64,000 nt of DNA from contig JACKAA010000001.1 of the NCBI GenBank assembly GCA_020635275.1, positions 434,001 through 498,000 of the forward strand, given 5' to 3'. The translations under genes and the position numbers were made by a program. The notes under the pieces were generated by a model, which was not told where the DNA came from, searched no databases, and saw only the letters and a program-made list of their open reading frames with translations. The stretch is from Ignavibacteriales bacterium (GTDB lineage: Bacteria; Bacteroidota; Ignavibacteria; Ignavibacteriales; Melioribacteraceae). Positions 1-7,336 of the stretch are shown one piece after another (position 1 is the first letter of the stretch; each line of letters opens with the position of its first letter).

Positions 1-181
1 TTTTGTAGCTTTTAGTATCTTTCCGTGCATTACAAAACTCCAAATAAAAGTCGGAGGAACTTTTATCTCCTTTTTTTTCAACAACTTGCGCGGAAAAACC
101 TTGAGCAGTATGACGATCAATTAACAACTTAAAGTATGTTGAAGCAATTTTATTTGCTTCATCCAGTGTAATCTTAGTCAT
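1..181 (-). CDS. Unrecognised protein, N-terminal 60 residues only
   Basis: An open frame starts at an ATG at 181 and runs leftward off the window, so only the first 60 residues are visible. AGGAGA lies just upstream of the ATG, which is a good ribosome binding site and supports this start. The visible part begins MTKITLDEANKIAS, is mostly charged and helical-looking, has no signal peptide or membrane segment, and contains one Cys. I do not recognise a family. The gene is transcribed away from the rest of the window. Confidence 0.6.
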   Translation of the reverse strand, partial: MTKITLDEANKIASTYFKLLIDRHTAQGFSAQVVEKKGDKSSSDFYLEFCNARKDTKSYK

Positions 182-432
182 AGCTCTCCTACTATTTAGA
201 TTATGTTAGAGAACAATTCGGTATAAAACTATCGTATTGTTCAGGATTTTATTTAGTTCAAAACAGAAATTAACGGAAGATTTCTATCCGTTTTCTAAAA
301 TATTCTTATTGTTATTGCGCCTTTATTAAGTTTTGCTATTTTTTTTGATAAAAGCAATGCCAAAGCGGATCCGAGCTCCACTTTTTTATCAAATACTTCT
401 AAAATTTATTAAAAGTCTTTTAACGTTTAATA

Positions 433-651
433 TTAATTTTGATAAAAAATATTCTCAATATATGTTTTTAATTTTATTCGCTGTTCTTCATCAACATATC
501 TTCTATCGATTATTTTATTACACCTTGTCAAGATTCTTTTGAAATTACCGTTTCTTCGACTCTCTTCAGGTGTTTCTTTAATATTTAATTCTCTGGCTAC
601 TTCTTGAAAAAGAATATAAGCAGATAGAGATGTTTCATAGAAAAGTTCCAT
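433..651 (-). CDS. Small hypothetical protein, 72 residues
   Basis: A short open frame on the minus strand. The frame can be extended to an ATG at 666, but the ATG at 651 has GGGAG about ten bases upstream, whereas the 666 ATG has no ribosome binding site, so 651 is preferred. The product begins MELFYETSLSAYILFQEVA, is probably helical in its first half and basic in its second half (several Arg and Lys around residues 30-65). It has no signal peptide or membrane helix. No family is recognised. Its coding status rests on the ribosome binding site and the charged, non-repetitive composition. Confidence 0.5.
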   Translation of the reverse strand: MELFYETSLSAYILFQEVARELNIKETPEESRRNGNFKRILTRCNKIIDRRYVDEEQRIKLKTYIENIFYQN

Positions 652-957
652 TATAAATACTCCCATTAGTGATTATGAAACTTAGCATCCTAAAATATTA
701 GTTGCCTTTTGTTATATTATTTTAGGAAAACTTTTCAACTATCATACCAAAATCTAAATTAGTTTAGAAAGGATAATTTTCAATTAAATTTCATGTTTGA
801 GCTGCAAAATTGAATAAAAAAAGAGTTATTTATTTCTGAATAAATATAAGATTGGAAATCTGGTAATATTGAAAACTATAAATTTTGAGACGGTGTATAA
901 GAATGACTCAGAAAAAGTTGGCTATTTGAAAAGTGATCTAATGTCTAATTTGTTGCT
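652..957. other. Gene-free AT-rich gap
   Basis: About 300 bases between two minus-strand genes. No open frame with a plausible ribosome binding site, no RNA gene and no convincing terminator was seen. The only structure is a weak AT-only inverted repeat near 827-846 (arms TATTTATT/AATAAATA). It presumably contains the promoter of the 433-651 gene, which starts at 651 and reads left. Confidence 0.5.
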
Positions 958-1455
958 TTAGATATTATCTTTAGCAATTGCAACTTCAATCAAAGAAACC
1001 GGAATATAATGTTTTTCAATTGAAGGCAATTTGGCAATCAATATCTTTTTTATAACTTCATTGTCAGTGTTATCATCTATTAATTTGTAACGCAAACTTG
1101 GCGGCGTTTTTATTAATAAAGAAAGAGTAAGGGTAACAAAATCAATAAGCATTTCATGTTCTTCATTAAGATTTTCATTTTTATCTTTGAGCTTATTTCT
1201 ATACTCATTTCTAATTGTATTAATTTTTTTATTCGCTAAAGACTCATCTATTAATTCATTTTTTTCAATTAGCTCATTAACATTTTGCTCGTTAAATATT
1301 TCCACGTACTTTTCAATAGATTCTAAAAATTTCGAATTTTGATCAGTTATTGAATCAATTTTCTTTGATGATTTTTGCTGTTGAAAAATTAGATATACTA
1401 TTAATAGTACAATAAACAGATTTAGAATTACCCAAAATGTTGTGACAAAGTCCAT
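958..1455 (-). CDS. Membrane-anchored coiled-coil protein, unknown function
   Basis: A 165-residue protein with one hydrophobic segment at about residues 6-24 (FWVILNLFIVLLIVYLIF) followed by a QQQKSSKK positive-side sequence, so the bulk should face the cytoplasm. Residues 30-105 are rich in Glu, Lys, Asn and Leu and look like a coiled coil. The C-terminal 60 residues are more globular. No family is recognised. It lies next to a stand-alone receiver protein and a ParA ATPase, which suggests, without proving, a role in positioning or signalling at the membrane. A palindrome, TGTGTN6ACACA, lies about 60-80 bases upstream of the start. Confidence 0.65.
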   Translation of the reverse strand: MDFVTTFWVILNLFIVLLIVYLIFQQQKSSKKIDSITDQNSKFLESIEKYVEIFNEQNVNELIEKNELIDESLANKKINTIRNEYRNKLKDKNENLNEEHEMLIDFVTLTLSLLIKTPPSLRYKLIDDNTDNEVIKKILIAKLPSIEKHYIPVSLIEVAIAKDNI

Positions 1456-1516
1456 TGATTTTAATTCCGCTTTATTCTAAAATTAAGACATAATTTAAGT
1501 AGATTTTACACTTTAG

Positions 1517-1532
1517 TGTGTGCTAGAACACA
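1517..1532. promoter_or_regulatory. Possible CRP/FNR-family operator (imperfect)
   Basis: TGTGTGCTAGAACACA is a symmetric TGTGN8CACA palindrome that differs from the CRP consensus TGTGAN6TCACA at the two inner positions. It lies in the divergent intergenic region between the membrane coiled-coil gene (start 1455, minus) and the receiver gene (start 1718, plus). It is included because a perfect consensus match exists at 3148-3163. Taken alone it is weak. Confidence 0.25.
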
Positions 1533-1717
1533 AATAATTATTCCCGCTTCTATTATTTGGCTTATGTAAACAAAACAAATGAGTACTTAATTCTTTAATA
1601 ATATTTGATACAAACAATTATAAAATGTTTTAACTAATTAAGCAATGTAAAATATTTTTGAAGAATTGAAACTTAACAGAATGACAATATCAAAAGAATT
1701 TAATAGAGGGGTATAAA

Positions 1718-2215
1718 ATGTTTAACGTACTTTTAGTAGAAGATAATAGCGGTACTCAGATTTTATTGAAAAACATTTTGAAGAGGAAATTCTATTGTAA
1801 TGTTTATACTGCTAAAGATGGAATAGAAGCATTAAAATTAGTTACTATTAGCAAACCGGATTTTATTTTACTTGATTATATGATGCCGCACATGGATGGC
1901 TATGAATTTTTAAAGGAATTAAAAGAAAGAAAAATTCATAGAAATATACCGGTTATTGTTATTTCAGCAGTAAATGATAAATCTTCGTTACAAAAAATTC
2001 TTTCATTGGGTGTTAAGGACTATATTTTAAAGCCATTCAATATTGAAAATACAATGGAAAAAATTGCAAAGGTAATGAATGAACGAAATAAAGATTTATC
2101 ATCCAGTTTAAAGAATCTTGAATCTCGTGTAACTTTGCTTGAAAGACAAAATAAAACTTTGAAAAAGTTAAATTCAGAGAGTTCTTTAATAGACAGAAGA
2201 ATTTTCTTAAACTAA
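1718..2215 (+). CDS. Stand-alone response regulator receiver with C-terminal coiled coil
   Basis: A CheY-like receiver domain covers residues 1-120. It has the acidic pair in LLVEDN (E8, D9), the phosphoacceptor D53 in LLDYMMP, S83 in VISA and K105 in LKPF, so it should be phosphorylatable. Residues 122-155 are a short coiled coil (LESRVTLLERQNKTLKKL) instead of an output domain, so the protein probably acts by protein-protein contact or by dimerising. GAGGGG lies eight bases upstream of the ATG. The gene converges on the ParA gene with a four-base overlap of the two ends. The cognate kinase is not obvious; the hybrid kinase and cassette kinases elsewhere in the window have their own partners. 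Confidence 0.9.
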   Translation: MFNVLLVEDNSGTQILLKNILKRKFYCNVYTAKDGIEALKLVTISKPDFILLDYMMPHMDGYEFLKELKERKIHRNIPVIVISAVNDKSSLQKILSLGVKDYILKPFNIENTMEKIAKVMNERNKDLSSSLKNLESRVTLLERQNKTLKKLNSESSLIDRRIFLN

Positions 2216-3069
2216 GAATAAGAATTTACATTTTCTGAATTATTTATTTCTTCATCAAGAAAATCAACATTTCCGAATCCACTTATTTGCATGAGATTAA
2301 ATGTCTCATGCTTTTCAATTAATTCATCCACAAAACTTATGTATGCCTTAGAAGCATTTGCATTCTGATCAAAAAGTACAACTGGTTTATTATAAAAAGT
2401 CGATTCAGCTACACTTGTATTTTTGGGAATTGTATTTTTAAACATAAGATTTGGATAGAGTTGGAATAATTCCTTCTTGATTAAAAATGAGGCTTTTGTA
2501 TTTAACTCATACATTGTTAGCAGTAATCCGTCAACTTTTAGATTTGGATTTTCAACCTTTTTAATTTCATTTACAAACTTCATCATTTTATCAACAGCTT
2601 CCAGAGAGAATTTGGAGGATTTAACCGGAATAATTAAATAATCGGAAGCAATTAAACAATTTACTGTTGAACCGTACAAGAAAGGCGGGCAATCCAAAAT
2701 TATATAATCATACTGATTTTTTATTTGGTTAATTGCGTTTCTTAATACATTTCTATCAACCGTAAGATTATTAAAAATTACTTCTTCAGTATAGTTGATT
2801 TTTTCAAATGGAATAATATCTAGGAATGATAATTCAGTTTTGTGAATTACTTCATTTACGTTTTTAGAATGTTTATATAAGTCAATTACATTACCAAAAA
2901 CCTTTTCTTCATCATAACCAAAAGCTGAACTGCAAAATCCACTTGGATCTGCATCAATAAGTAAGGTCTTTTTTTTCTTTAAGGCAAGACCCACTGCCAG
3001 ATTTACTGCGGTTGTAGTTTTTCCAACCCCCCCTTTTGGTGCAGCAACCGAAATCACAAGATTTTCCAT
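2212..3069 (-). CDS. Solo ParA/MinD-family ATPase
   Basis: A 285-residue deviant-Walker ATPase. The P-loop with the signature lysine is at residues 11-19 (PKGGVGKTT), the switch I region DADPSG at 39-44 and the Walker B/switch II IILDCPP at 123-129. ParA family members dimerise on ATP and bind DNA or a membrane to position cargo: plasmids, chromosomes, chemoreceptor arrays or flagella. No parB lies beside it, and the neighbours are a receiver protein and a membrane coiled-coil protein, so a role in placing a signalling or envelope complex is more likely than plasmid partition. This is inference. A perfect CRP-like palindrome lies about 80 bases upstream of its start. Confidence 0.85.
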   Translation of the reverse strand: MENLVISVAAPKGGVGKTTTAVNLAVGLALKKKKTLLIDADPSGFCSSAFGYDEEKVFGNVIDLYKHSKNVNEVIHKTELSFLDIIPFEKINYTEEVIFNNLTVDRNVLRNAINQIKNQYDYIILDCPPFLYGSTVNCLIASDYLIIPVKSSKFSLEAVDKMMKFVNEIKKVENPNLKVDGLLLTMYELNTKASFLIKKELFQLYPNLMFKNTIPKNTSVAESTFYNKPVVLFDQNANASKAYISFVDELIEKHETFNLMQISGFGNVDFLDEEINNSENVNSYS

Positions 3070-3147
3070 ACTCGATTTTTTGCCCGGGATTAAAAATTAT
3101 ATTAAGAATTTATATTTCAAAAACTAAGTATTCGGAATAAGAATAAG

Positions 3148-3163
3148 TGTGAGTTAAATCACA
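3148..3163. promoter_or_regulatory. Consensus CRP-family operator
   Basis: TGTGAGTTAAATCACA matches TGTGAN6TCACA at all ten fixed positions. It lies 79 bases upstream of the parA-like start and 23 bases beyond the sdh terminator, so its most likely target is the parA-like gene. The family assignment of the regulator is inferred from the motif only. Confidence 0.5.
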
Positions 3164-3185
3164 ATGGGAATGTAAAATATAAAAC

Positions 3186-3209
3186 TAGGGAGTATTTTTC
3201 AACTCCCTA
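3186..3209 (-). terminator. Intrinsic terminator of sdhCAB
   Basis: Perfect eight-base arms TAGGGAGT and ACTCCCTA around an eight-base loop. On the minus strand the stem is followed by GTTTTAT. It lies directly after the sdhB stop at 3217. Confidence 0.75.
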
Positions 3210-3216
3210 AATAAAA

Positions 3217-3972
3217 TTACATTTTAATAGATGCTTTTAAAAAATCTCTATTCATTCTGGCAATATTTGAAACCGAAATTCCCTTTGGACATTCTGCTTC
3301 GCAGGCATAAGTATTTGTGCAACTACCGAAACCAGCTTCATCCATTGCTGCAACCATATTTGATACACGCTCATATCTTTCAGGCTGACCTTGCGGTAAT
3401 AATGCAAATTGCGAAACTTTTGCTCCCACAAATAACATTGCCGATGAGTTTTTACATGCAGCTACACAAGCTCCACACCCAATGCATTCAGCTGCATCCA
3501 GTGCAAGTGAAGCAATATCTTTTGAAATTGGGATTGCATTTGCATCCGGGGCACTTCCTGTATTAAAAGAGACATATCCGCCAGCTTGCTGAATTTTATC
3601 AAATCCGCTTCTATCAACAATAAGATCTTTAATTACTTTAAATGCCTTAGCTTTAAAAGGTTCGATATATATTGTATCGCCATCATTAAAAACTCTCATA
3701 TGCAATTGACAAGTTGCTGTTTTAGGTTGTGGCCCATGAGGATGACCATTTACAACGAGCCCGCAAGTTCCGCAAATTCCTTCTCTGCAATCGCTTTCAA
3801 AAGCAACTGGAATTTTACCTTCTTTTTCCAGACTATTATTTAATTCATCCAACATTTCTAAGATAGATGCGTGTGGAGAAACTGAGACTTTAAATTCCTC
3901 AAAATTACCTGTTGAACTTCCTGCTGCTTGCCGCCAAATTTTTAATGTTAAATTAATGTTTGAATGTGCCAT
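3217..3972 (-). CDS. sdhB: Succinate dehydrogenase/fumarate reductase iron-sulfur subunit
   Basis: A 251-residue electron-transfer subunit of complex II. The N-terminal ferredoxin fold has the [2Fe-2S] ligands C62, C67, C70 and C88 (CREGICGTC motif). The C-terminal domain has C163, C166, C169 and C173 (CIGCGACVAAC) and C218, C224 and C228, which supply the [4Fe-4S] and [3Fe-4S] clusters. It passes electrons between the flavoprotein and the membrane haem/quinone subunit. It is the last gene of sdhC-sdhA-sdhB, its start overlapping the sdhA stop by one base, and a strong terminator follows. This layout and the large single cytochrome subunit are those of the Bacillus/Bacteroidota type, which can work as succinate:quinone or quinol:fumarate reductase. 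Confidence 0.95.
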   Translation of the reverse strand: MAHSNINLTLKIWRQAAGSSTGNFEEFKVSVSPHASILEMLDELNNSLEKEGKIPVAFESDCREGICGTCGLVVNGHPHGPQPKTATCQLHMRVFNDGDTIYIEPFKAKAFKVIKDLIVDRSGFDKIQQAGGYVSFNTGSAPDANAIPISKDIASLALDAAECIGCGACVAACKNSSAMLFVGAKVSQFALLPQGQPERYERVSNMVAAMDEAGFGSCTNTYACEAECPKGISVSNIARMNRDFLKASIKM

Positions 3973-5882
3973 TATTTGTAACTCCTTGTAGCTAATTTAA
4001 CATATTCAAAATTGAGATCTTCTTTGTGTAATTTCCACTTACCAGCTTCTTCATATTCCCAGGCAGCTACGTAAGCATATTCTTCATCATTTCTTACAGC
4101 TTCACCGTCTTCAGTTTGATACTCTTCTCTGAAATGAGCACCGCATGATTCATTTCTATCAAGTGAATCAACTGCCATCAGTTCACCAAGTTCAAGAAAA
4201 TCAGCAACTCTGCCTGCTCTTTCTAATGTTTGGTTCAATTCTTCACCCTTACCAACAACTTTTACATCATTCCAAAATTCATCTCTTAATGATTTTATAT
4301 CCTTAATTACTTTTTCTAGTTTTTCTTTTTCTCGTGACATTCCAACATCTGCAATTAGAAGTTCACCTAATTTTCTATGAATATCATCTACAGTTTGTTT
4401 GCCATTAACAGAAAGAAGTCTGTCAATTCCACTTTTAACTTCTTCTTCAACTTGTTTAAATTCAGCTCTATCTGTTGATACTTTTTCAGGCTTAACTCCG
4501 CCAAAATAATTACCTAAAGTATAAGGAATTACAAAGTAACCATCTGCTAAACCTTGCATTAAAGCACTAGCTCCAAGTCGGTTTGCACCATGATCAGAAA
4601 AGTTTGCTTCGCCCAATACAAATAGACCTTCAATTGAACTCATTAAATTATAATCAACCCAAAGACCGCCCATTGTATAATGCGGAGCAGGGTAAATTTT
4701 CATTGGAACTTTATATGGATTTTCTCCGGTAATATTTTCATACATTTCAAATAAGTTGCCATATTTTTCTCTAACTGCATGTTCGCCAATTCTATTAATT
4801 GCATCAGCAAAATCCAAATAAACAGCTCTGCCTCCTCCTATTCCTCTTCCTTCATCGCATACATATTTTGCACTACGAGATGAAATATCTCTTGGCGCTA
4901 AATTACCAAATGACGGATACCTCCTTTCTAAATAATAATCTCTTTCACCTTCTGGGATATCTCCAGGTTCTCTTCCGTCTCCGACTTTTTTGGAAACCCA
5001 AATTCTTCCATCGTTTCTCAAACTTTCACTCATCAATACTAATTTTGATTGACCTTCACCGTGTAGTGGTAAAGCAGTTGGGTGAATTTGAGTATAACAC
5101 GGATTTGCAAATGCTGCTCCTTTTCTATGTGCCCGCCATGCAGCTGTTACATTACAATTCATTGCACTTGTAGAAAGAAAGAAAACATTTGAATAACCGC
5201 CGGTCGCTAAAAGAACTGCCTGTGCAGCATGACTTTCAATTTCTCCGGTCACTAAGTCTCTCACTACAATACCTTTTGCTTGCCCATCTACAATAACAAC
5301 ATCAAGCATTTCTTTTCTATGATGCATTTCAACATTACCATCATGAATTTGACGATTTAAGGAACTATATGCACCTAAAAGTAACTGCTGACCTGTTTCA
5401 CCTCTTGCATAAAATGTTCTTGAAACTTGAGCTCCTCCAAATGATCTATTGGCTAAAGTTCCTCCATATTCTCTAGCAAAAGGAACACCTTGTGCAACAC
5501 ATTGATCAATAATATTATTACTTACTTCTGCTAATCTATGAACATTTGCTTCTCTGGATCTAAAATCACCGCCTTTAACTGTATCATAAAATAATCTATA
5601 AATTGAATCTCCATCATTTTGATAACTTTTAGCAGCATTTATTCCGCCTTGAGCGGCTATTGAATGAGCTCTTCTTGATGAATCATGATATGTAAATGCT
5701 TTTACTTTATAACCAAGTTCACCTAAAGTTGCTGCTGCTGATGCTCCAGCTAATCCTGTTCCAACAATTATAACATCAAATTTTCTTTTATTAGCAGGAT
5801 TTACAAGTTTCATATTAAACTTGTGGTTGGTCCATTTTTCTGAAATGTGACCTTCAGGAATTTTAGAATCTAACTTTATCAT
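3972..5882 (-). CDS. sdhA: Succinate dehydrogenase/fumarate reductase flavoprotein subunit
   Basis: A 636-residue flavoprotein. The FAD-binding Rossmann motif GTGLAGASAA is at residues 41-50. H73, in RRAHSIAAQGGINA, is the expected covalent FAD attachment histidine. The HPTALPLHG and RDISSRSAK segments carry the dicarboxylate-binding and catalytic His and Arg residues of the family. It oxidises succinate to fumarate, or the reverse, at the cytoplasmic face of the membrane. It is the middle gene of sdhCAB, abutting both neighbours. In this window it links the citric acid cycle to the succinate/methylmalonyl-CoA route encoded further along. Confidence 0.97.
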   Translation of the reverse strand: MIKLDSKIPEGHISEKWTNHKFNMKLVNPANKRKFDVIIVGTGLAGASAAATLGELGYKVKAFTYHDSSRRAHSIAAQGGINAAKSYQNDGDSIYRLFYDTVKGGDFRSREANVHRLAEVSNNIIDQCVAQGVPFAREYGGTLANRSFGGAQVSRTFYARGETGQQLLLGAYSSLNRQIHDGNVEMHHRKEMLDVVIVDGQAKGIVVRDLVTGEIESHAAQAVLLATGGYSNVFFLSTSAMNCNVTAAWRAHRKGAAFANPCYTQIHPTALPLHGEGQSKLVLMSESLRNDGRIWVSKKVGDGREPGDIPEGERDYYLERRYPSFGNLAPRDISSRSAKYVCDEGRGIGGGRAVYLDFADAINRIGEHAVREKYGNLFEMYENITGENPYKVPMKIYPAPHYTMGGLWVDYNLMSSIEGLFVLGEANFSDHGANRLGASALMQGLADGYFVIPYTLGNYFGGVKPEKVSTDRAEFKQVEEEVKSGIDRLLSVNGKQTVDDIHRKLGELLIADVGMSREKEKLEKVIKDIKSLRDEFWNDVKVVGKGEELNQTLERAGRVADFLELGELMAVDSLDRNESCGAHFREEYQTEDGEAVRNDEEYAYVAAWEYEEAGKWKLHKEDLNFEYVKLATRSYK

Positions 5883-6556
5883 TAGTTACCTCCCAACGAT
5901 GCTAAATAAAAGAATACTGGAATAGAACCAAAACCAATTGTCATAATTAAAGCAATAAGAGTTCCTAATTTTTCAACTAAAGGTGTATACTTTTTATGCC
6001 TCCAGCCAAATGTTTGAAATGCACTTTGGAATGCATGATTAAGATGGAATCCTAAAATTATCATTGCGGCAAGATAAAAAATAGAAATTATAGGATTTGC
6101 AAATGCATTCTGAATTATTGCATAGAATGGATGAGATTCACCTGATGGGTGAATACCAAAGTTAAATTCTCTCCAAAAGGTTGCAAGGTGCAATACCAAA
6201 AATATTAAAATTATTATTCCACTTATTGTCATAAACCTTGAATAAAAAGTGCTATTTTCAGAATTAGCATTTATTGCATACTTATCTGGTTTTGCTTTTT
6301 TATTTTCAAAATATAACTTAAGTGCATTATATATATGAAAAACAAATATCAATAGTAAAACTAATTCAATAACCCTTACTAACGGTTTAATGGCTTCTAA
6401 ACGAGCAACATTCTCATTAAAAATTTCTGGACCAAGAAATAACAATAAGTTATTGGCAAGATGAATAATAAGAAAGAGTATTAACAATAAACCGGTAGTT
6501 GCCATAATAATTTTTTTACCGATTGAAGAATTCAACCGATCTGATAACCAGCCCAT
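5882..6556 (-). CDS. sdhC: Succinate dehydrogenase cytochrome b subunit
   Basis: A 224-residue membrane protein with five hydrophobic helices (about residues 15-40, 58-80, 108-130, 150-172 and 195-218), as in the single-subunit di-haem b558 family. Helix histidines such as H32 and those in FVFHIYNAL, LVLHLATFW and GFHLNHAF are the candidate haem ligands. It anchors SdhAB and reacts with quinone. It is the first gene of the operon, with AAGGAGG a few bases before the ATG. No sdhD is present, consistent with this family. Confidence 0.93.
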   Translation of the reverse strand: MGWLSDRLNSSIGKKIIMATTGLLLILFLIIHLANNLLLFLGPEIFNENVARLEAIKPLVRVIELVLLLIFVFHIYNALKLYFENKKAKPDKYAINANSENSTFYSRFMTISGIIILIFLVLHLATFWREFNFGIHPSGESHPFYAIIQNAFANPIISIFYLAAMIILGFHLNHAFQSAFQTFGWRHKKYTPLVEKLGTLIALIMTIGFGSIPVFFYLASLGGN

Positions 6557-6817
6557 TAATTACCTCCTTAAAGAGTATAAATTATGTAAAAAGAAAAAAG
6601 TTAATGTGTGATTTTCGAAATGAATCAAAACAGACCTTAGAGTATATTTTATAATCTAAAGATAATTTAATCTGTTCAAAATTCAAAAAAATTTAACAAA
6701 TGAATTTCTAAACTAAGTTTTTTTTTAGACGATAATTTACATTAAATCTATAATAATATTTAATGCAATCGATTTACTTTTAATCTTTTAAATTGAATTA
6801 GACGGCCAGGAGAAAAA

Positions 6818-7336
6818 ATGAGACCTAAAATAACGCCTAGAGAAAATGAGTTAGTTATGCGCGAAGATGACTTCATTGTTTCAAAAACTGATAAAACGGG
6901 CGTAATTACATACTGCAATAGAATTTTTATGGAATTTGCTAAATATGAAGAAAAGGATTTGATTGGACAGCAACACAACATAATTCGTCATCCAGATATG
7001 CCAAGATGTATTTTCAAATTATTATGGGATACTCTGCACGATAAAAGAGAAATAAATGCATATGTAAAAAACTTATCCAGCGATGGTTCTTACTACTGGG
7101 TTTTTGCAAATGTAACATCATCTTATGATGATAATGGTGAACTAAAAGGTTACTATTCTGTTAGAAGAAAACCTGAGAAACAAAAATTAGATAAAGTTAA
7201 AAAATTATATAAAGATCTGTTAAACGAGGAAAAAAAATATGGACCAAAAGAAGGACTACAAGCTTCAGAAAGGATGTTAAATAATATTTTACAAGAACAA
7301 GGCAAATCTTATGAAGAATTTATTTTCAGTTTATAA
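6818..7336 (+). CDS. CetB-like stand-alone Aer-type PAS protein
   Basis: A 172-residue soluble protein with a PAS domain at about residues 15-115 that closely follows the Aer energy-taxis sensor, including TGVITYCNRIFMEF, LIGQQHNIIRHPDMP and SYYWVFANVTSSYDD. In Aer and CetB this fold binds FAD and reports the redox state. Here it is separate from the receptor, as in the CetA/CetB pair of Campylobacter jejuni, where CetB is of similar length. The C-terminal part is a helical linker ending YEEFIFSL. GGAGAAAAA precedes the ATG. The next gene, a receptor with almost no sensor domain, begins 26 bases before this stop, which supports joint expression and direct contact. Confidence 0.88.
   Translation: MRPKITPRENELVMREDDFIVSKTDKTGVITYCNRIFMEFAKYEEKDLIGQQHNIIRHPDMPRCIFKLLWDTLHDKREINAYVKNLSSDGSYYWVFANVTSSYDDNGELKGYYSVRRKPEKQKLDKVKKLYKDLLNEEKKYGPKEGLQASERMLNNILQEQGKSYEEFIFSL

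Noticed and set aside
366..378. GGATCC next to GAGCTC, resembling a cloning-vector polylinker
   Set aside because: Only about 12 bases match, and the sequence on both sides is normal AT-rich DNA of the same character as the rest of the window. Chance is more likely than vector contamination.
344..393. TTTGATAAAA/TTTTATCAAA inverted repeat as a terminator
   Set aside because: The loop is 30 bases and the stem has few G-C pairs, with no U-run in the direction of the 433-651 gene.
333..542. Plus-strand 69-residue frame
   Set aside because: It overlaps the better-supported 433-651 minus-strand gene, has no ribosome binding site and an unlikely composition rich in Phe, Leu and Ile.
827..846. TATTTATT/AATAAATA inverted repeat
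   Set aside because: It is made only of A and T in a very AT-rich gap and has no neighbouring signal; expected by chance.
3231..3566. Plus-strand frames of 111 and 85 residues across sdhB, and 124 residues at 4799-5173 across sdhA
   Set aside because: They are reverse-strand shadows of well-identified succinate dehydrogenase genes, with no ribosome binding sites and unnatural composition.
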